Shown here in pieces: positions 59,061-64,000 of a DNA stretch of 64,000 bases. Source of the stretch: Chrysomallon squamiferum (Eukaryota; Mollusca; Gastropoda; Neomphalida; Peltospiridae). Positions within the stretch are counted from its first letter, which is position 1; the number at the start of each line of letters is the position of its first letter. Made by a program: the position numbers and the translations under genes. The stretch lies in contig CM022666.1 in assembly GCA_012295275.1 (NCBI GenBank), positions 6,070,519 through 6,134,518 of the forward strand, written 5' to 3'. The notes below the pieces were generated by a model that had not been told where the DNA came from, searched no databases, and saw nothing but the letters and a program-made list of their open reading frames with translations.

Positions 59061-61442
59061 TTACTGTGAACCTGGGCCATAAATGTCATGACATCTGTAA
59101 TATCCATAGTTGACACAGTCACATTCGAACGAATACCACGTTCCAGGCTTTTTGTACCCAACCTTGAGACATGCATGATCGATATAACAACCTGAAACGA
59201 ACGTAAGAAAGGAAATAGAAAATAAATTGGCACTGTTTTTAATGTTTCATGTGAAATACGAGGATTGGCCGAAGCATAGAGGTAAATTTCAGAACAAGAA
59301 AACATTGCGTAAAGAAATGTCTGGAAATCTTCAAATTAACTGTTTTCCATAACACCACCTGTAATCTTCTTGTCAGAATACTCAACACACTTCGCTGATA
59401 TTGTTTATGTTCTAAACTTATTTTTTTATAGTTTTGTTTTCTTGACCAGCGTTAGTAGTTGTCTACGACACGTTTGAAAAGTACAGGTTGAATTCTTCAG
59501 TTCGGCCCTTCGAAACGTGCAAAGGCCCACAACTCAGAAATACATCGCTCGTATCGTCACGGAATCTTGGCGCTATTTTTACAAACTGCTTCTTGCTGTG
59601 CAGTGTCTTGTTTCTGGACAGTTGTAGACATTTATGATACCGGTTTTCAATGTAAATATGCCACATCCCAGATCGTCTCTTATTTGCATCTTGAAGAAAA
59701 GCAGAACTAAAATAGTGACTATGACGGAGAGAGCAGATCTTTTGGAGAGGCTGGACTGGCACACATGCGCAGTTTCACTAGAGCGTTCGGTGTTGGCTGT
59801 TTTAACTTAATTCCAAAAATTGGACGGTGAAGGTCCAAACTAAGAATGCCGAGTTTGGCAAGTTCAACCTGTGAGTTACTTGTAAAGACAATAAGTCTTA
59901 CCTTTATAATACCTTCTGATTGCTCCGCCGTTAAATTTGTCACATTGAAAATATCCGCATCTATCGTGACTGATTGGTATCGACTTTCCTAATTGAAGGC
60001 AGTCATAAAACTTGTGCAAAATACACACCGGAGCTTCAAAAATTAAAAATTAAATTTTGTTTTAACACCCACAAACACGATGATACACGATCGAAACAAG
60101 AATAAGAAAGAAAAATAAGAGAAAAAGAAAACAAGAAAATAAATAATAATAGTAATAAATTAATCGAAAAAGAAAAATATATAAAACAAGCAACTGTCAT
60201 ACCTATTACTATATCGAATTGATAATCACCATCATTATTGTTATTATCAACTTCGCCGTCATTATCATAATTGTTATTCTGATTATTAATCTTATTATTT
60301 TATTGTTGTTACTATAAGTACATATTAAGGCCAAATTAATTACCTGAACTCTGATCTTTTTTAATAATAAAGTCTATGGCTACTTTTTCCTTAATCTGTC
60401 TTACAGTAGCAGTATATCTAAAGAAACCACAATCAGTGGAAGTATTCGCGTTTGTGGCTCGAACCTGAGTACCGTACATCGTCACGTCTGTAAAAAAGAA
60501 TTTTATTATTATTATTATTATTATTATTGTACTCACTTTGGCACTTGAGAAACGACATTTTACTAGCTACTGAGATGTGTTGTTAACTGATAAGCATTTA
60601 AATAATGATGACTATCAAATATAAACATGTTTCTATTGACACTGAGACTTGTTTGTGTCAATCATCAGATCATGCTGACATTTTGGTCCACAGTTTCTTC
60701 CGAGATTCCTTCCAATCTTTGCGAGAATTTTAAGGCTAATTTAATACGAGATACAGGCACCGGAGATATCATCCGGCGTCCTGAAATCCGGAAAGATTTT
60801 CTTTATATTTTTAAGTATTTACTTAATTTAGAACATTTACTACAAAACAAAGAATTGCTTTTCACTACATGAATTGCTTACATGATGTTCGTTCATCGAT
60901 TTTGAAACCACCCTCAACGCATTTAAGTATAGTGGAACCGTGGTAAGAGAACCGATGGATGATTTCTCCTACTTTTACTTTACCCCACTGTGTCTCACAC
61001 TGTTTAGTTCCTGTGTTGTATACACCTGAAAACGCTAAAAAAAAAAAAAAAAAAGTATATTTCTTTGATCTATGTGTCAGACTTTGAGTATCTGTCTAAC
61101 TCTTTCTTGTAGACCTCTGAAAACCTGAGCTGAGTTAACTGAATGCTTGTACGTCTGTTTCTGTATGTCAGCACTATAAAACATTGGACTTGCTAGTTCA
61201 TATTATTATTATTATTATTATTATTTATTTTTTTTTTTTTTTTTTTTTTTTATTATTTTCTTTGCAATATCCGATAAAGATATTATTTGAATATGACGTG
61301 AATTGAAAGTGATGTAAAAGTAGAAGACATTCCTTAACCAAAATCATGACATACTTTCCTGATGTGAATCGTATACATATGTTTTCGATAGCAGGTGTTG
61401 GAACGACACAACCATAATCAGAAGGAACGTTACTGCCGACAT
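59061..61442 (-). CDS. Secreted cysteine-rich protein of unknown family, 5 exons
   Basis: Exons in transcript order: 61355-61442, 60882-61034, 60344-60487, 59902-60033, 59061-59191; every junction is phase 1 and all are GT..AG; 215 aa. The first exon encodes a signal peptide (MSAVTFLLIMVVSF..). The rest has 12 Cys: 2 in exon 2, 1 in exon 3, 4 in exon 4, 5 in exon 5. Exons 4 and 5 look like related modules: a DC/AC pair followed by L-x-x-G, then about 10-12 residues and F/Q-x-C-D (DCLQLGK..FQCD and ACLKVGY..FECDC), somewhat like a single VWC-type module. Exon 2 has a looser version (GKVKVGE..LKC). Uniform phase-1 introns are typical of extracellular modules built by exon shuffling. Function unknown; I do not recognise it. 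The neighbouring minisatellites lie on both sides in opposite orientation. Confidence 0.85.
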
Positions 61443-61724
61443 GTTGAACTGTTGACTATAAATATCTGTAATCGACAAGCTTAATAATAGAGATGACATA
61501 GTAACAAACATTAAAACAAACTAAGTAAAAATGTGAACAACAGAATTGTTACCGTGATGTCATTAATAAGTAACTGTAGAAACATAACTCTAGATGTCAA
61601 GGCTAATAGTTCATTACTATTTTTTCAATTTTTTTATTTATTTTTCTATTTTCTTTACCTCACTTACCTGTAACAAGTAGGAAAGTTAATAGTAATCACA
61701 AAAGATAACATATCAAAAACGTTA
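61443..61724. promoter_or_regulatory. 5' flank of the Cys-rich gene
   Basis: TATTTATAG on the minus strand lies only about 14 nt before the ATG, too close to be a TATA box for this start unless the real 5' end differs. Nothing else seen. Confidence 0.3.
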
Positions 61725-62090
61725 GTAGAAATATTAACATGTAACGAATAACAATTTGTTTATTTGTATTAATATGTAACCAGTCAAAACGTTGACACAA
61801 GTAATAACATAGAGCAAGCAAACATATTAATAGACATAGAAAGAAGTAAAAATGTTAACACGAGTAGTAGTGTAGTAAGTAACAATGCTAATACAGCTAG
61901 CGACATGAAGTATGTAATATTGTTAATACCACTAGCAGAATCTAGTAAGAAAAAATGTTGAGACAAGTTATAATATGTATTAAGTAAAAATGTTAACACC
62001 AGTAGTAAGATATAGTGACATAAAAAATGTTAATACATATAGCAAGTGAAAATTACATCACCAGTAGTAACCTATGGTAAATAAAATATA
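61725..62090. repeat. ~35-bp minisatellite field, inverted orientation
   Basis: AGTAAAAATGTTAACACCAG followed by TAGTAA-type copies, the reverse complement of the motif at 57386-58600, more diverged. Confidence 0.8.
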
Positions 62091-62092
62091 TA

Positions 62093-62796
62093 TAAGTGGT
62101 ATCTTGACTTACGAGTTTAATTCGTTCCGTGACCGAGTTCGTATCTCAATTTGTTCACATATCAAATCAATTTTCCCGAGAAATTAATAGAAACACCATC
62201 AATCCATTACAGGTCCCGAAAAACTAATCATGTTTTTATAAATAACAAATATTGTTAAAATAAAAGAGATGGAAGAGAAACAAATTGGTTTTCTAAAGTA
62301 TATTTATCTTGGAGATGAGACAAATTATTATAACCCCTTTGGCTGGAGATATAGCCTTTATCGACTCCTGATCCTTCAATATGGCACATATCGAAGAACT
62401 ACTACGTTCGTACTGACTAGCCAAGTCGACTGTATGCACACCTCGATCATGGTTTACTGAGTTCGAGCTTTAATCAAATGGAAATCATCCGCTTCTTCTT
62501 CTCAGCACTGTCCTTTGCACTCACGTTCTTAGGATCCATGGCCAGAAAAAAAGAAATTTGTCAAAATACTGCACAAAACGCGACCAGAACACAACAGAGA
62601 TGCTTCCGCGACGAGGTAACCACGTGAAGTAAACGAGTGAGACGCCGGATTCTGGCCAACTAGCAGCGGTGTGACTGAAGCTCGCTCGTAACTCGGATTC
62701 TGCCTCGCAGCTCAAAGCAAAAAATCAACCGGGGAACTGCTGGTAACTTGAAAATCTCGTAAGTTGGGGCACTCGTAAGTCGAGGTACCATTGTAT
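62093..62796. mobile_element. TIR DNA element (MITE-like), ~704 bp
   Basis: Left end AGTGGTATCTTGACTTACGA.., right end ..TCGTAAGTCGAGGTACCATT with TA at both borders; the right TIR continues as gtaagttggggcactcgtaa. Two short frames inside (62269-62460 and minus 62521-62715) are not recognisable transposase. The TIR resembles a widespread Tc1/mariner-type MITE end (TA target). Confidence 0.75.
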
Positions 62797-63392
62797 CAGT
62801 ATTTACATGTCTCAAGTAAAAATATTAATACTAATAATAAAATGGAGTAAGTAAAACTGTTAATACCAGGAGTAACTGATCCTTCAATATGGCACATATC
62901 GAAGAACTACTACGTTCGTACTGACTAGCCAAGTCGACTGCATGCACACCTCGATCATGTTTTATTATGAGTTCGAGCTTTAATCAAATGGAAATCATCT
63001 GCTTCTTCTTCTCAACACTGTCCTTTGCACTCACGTTCTTAGGATCCATGGCAAGAAAAAAAAAAAAAAATTGTCAAAATACTGCACAAAACGCGAGCAG
63101 AACACAACACAACAGAGATGCTTCCGCGACGAGGTAACCACGTGAAGTAAACGAGTGAGACGCGGGATTCTGGCCAACTAGCAGCGGTGTAACTGAAGCT
63201 CGCTCGTAACTCGGATTCTGCCTCGCAGCTCAAAGCAAAAAATCGACCGGGCAGCTGCTGGTAACTTGAAAATCTCGTAAGTTGGGGCACTCGTAAGTCG
63301 AGGTACCATTGTATCAGTATTTACATGTCTTAAGTAAAAATATTAATACTAATAATAACATGGAGTAAGTAAAACTGTTAATACCAGGAGTA
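62368..63392. repeat. 508-bp tandem duplication of element 3' part plus minisatellite
   Basis: Sequence from 62368 (ctgatccttcaatatggc) to 62875 repeats from 62876 to about 63392. Each copy holds the 3' ~430 bp of the TIR element followed by ~80 bp of minisatellite. Differences are few: an A-run length change near 63056, a 5-bp acaac duplication near 63107, and point changes. The duplication is recent. Confidence 0.92.
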
Positions 63393-63860
63393 ACTTTTAG
63401 TAAAAATGGTAATGTTAGTATTAACCTGCAGTAGATCAAAATATAAATTTCAGTTTTAATATATCGTTAGTAAAAATGTTAGTACTATCAGTAACAAATT
63501 GTATATTTACAAGTAAATATCAGATATGTGGTACGTAAAAATGTTAATATTAGTAGTAACATGTAGTTAGTAAATATATTAGTACTAGTAGTAACATATA
63601 GTAAAAATTTTAGTACTAGTTGTAACATTAAAATATAAATAAACGTGGTGACATATCGTGTGGAAAAATGTTCATACCAGCAGCAGCACGAAGTAAGTAT
63701 AATTTTTAGTAATAGTACTAGTAGTAACAAGAATGAGTTATTAGTAGTCGTATAAAATGTAGTGAGTAAAACGTTAACAGTATTTGCAACGTTACAATGT
63801 GAAATGTTAATTCAACTGGTAAGAAGTGAGTAGTATAAAACATCTTACATTAATTCTGTT
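63314..63860. repeat. ~35-bp minisatellite, continuation
   Basis: Same orientation and motif as 61725-62090 (agtaaaaatgttaatactag, agtaacat), increasingly diverged. The last ~140 bp of the window hold nothing I recognise. Confidence 0.75.
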
Positions 63861-64000
63861 ACCAAATCTATCAGAGTATTATACTTTACCACGTATGTTG
63901 TAATATCTTTCCAGCAACAAAACTACTCTGTTAATACAGCGTTAATAAATATAAGTACTCGATGTTATGAATGGATATAAATTTAAATTAAGGTATAAAA

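Noticed and set aside
59463-59943. Three overlapping minus frames (99, 61 and 74 codons)
   Set aside because: The first two lie in the intron between exons 4 and 5 of the Cys-rich gene, and the third overlaps exon 4 in another frame; no splice or domain support.
62269-63290. Short frames inside the TIR element and its duplicate as transposase
   Set aside because: 60-85 codons with no DDE-type motif; the element appears non-autonomous.

Overview
The window is AT-rich animal nuclear DNA: intron-split genes with GT..AG borders, nuclear tRNA genes, LINE and MITE debris and very abundant simple repeats. The genes are metazoan (CENP-I, CMC4, monoamine oxidase). A gastropod or other mollusc is my best guess from overall character (AT-rich, ATT/CA/GA-rich introns, secreted EF-hand and Cys-rich orphan proteins), but no single feature proves it.

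Left part (1-22.97 kb): a tandem array of tRNA-Glu(UUC) genes in three tiers. Tier 1 (1-15839) has about eight ~1.98-kb units, each with one tRNA, a 42-bp minisatellite and two ~190-bp direct repeats. Tier 2 (15840-17945) has two ~1.05-kb units without the minisatellite. Tier 3 (17946-20110) has four diverged ~0.5-kb units of two alternating types. The tRNAs of tier 1 and the first of tier 2 share stem-breaking changes, while the tier 3 copies 12-14 and a minus-strand copy at 22897-22968 are fully paired. Beyond the array lie decayed LINE pieces joined to 3' halves of tRNA-Lys-like and tRNA-Glu-like sequences.

Middle (24.6-41.4 kb): an 18-exon CENPI gene (centromere protein I, minus strand) with an ~0.8-kb inverted-repeat element in an intron and an apparent 1-nt frame disruption in exon 8. 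Divergent from it, on the plus strand, are two tandem CMC4 paralogues (twin CX9C mitochondrial proteins), each of two coding exons split at the same position and phase. A FLYWCH-like transposon remnant lies at about 42.9-43.5 kb.

Right part (44.5-64 kb): a minus-strand gene for a secreted precursor with a cationic four-cysteine peptide, a KRKR site and an acidic two-EF-hand half, with a TATA box and a non-coding first exon; a complete 13-exon monoamine oxidase gene (plus strand, 508 aa) whose introns carry a ~560-bp ACT-triplet array and a foldback element rich in TGACCT half-sites; a ~35-bp minisatellite field; a five-exon minus-strand gene for a 215-aa secreted Cys-rich orphan protein; then the same minisatellite family in opposite orientation, interrupted by a TIR element and a 508-bp tandem duplication.

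The genes do not form one pathway; the main linked logic is head-to-head promoters (CENPI/CMC4 and EF-hand precursor/MAO). Exon borders were derived by eye from splice sites, reading frame and remembered family sequences; no database search was run.
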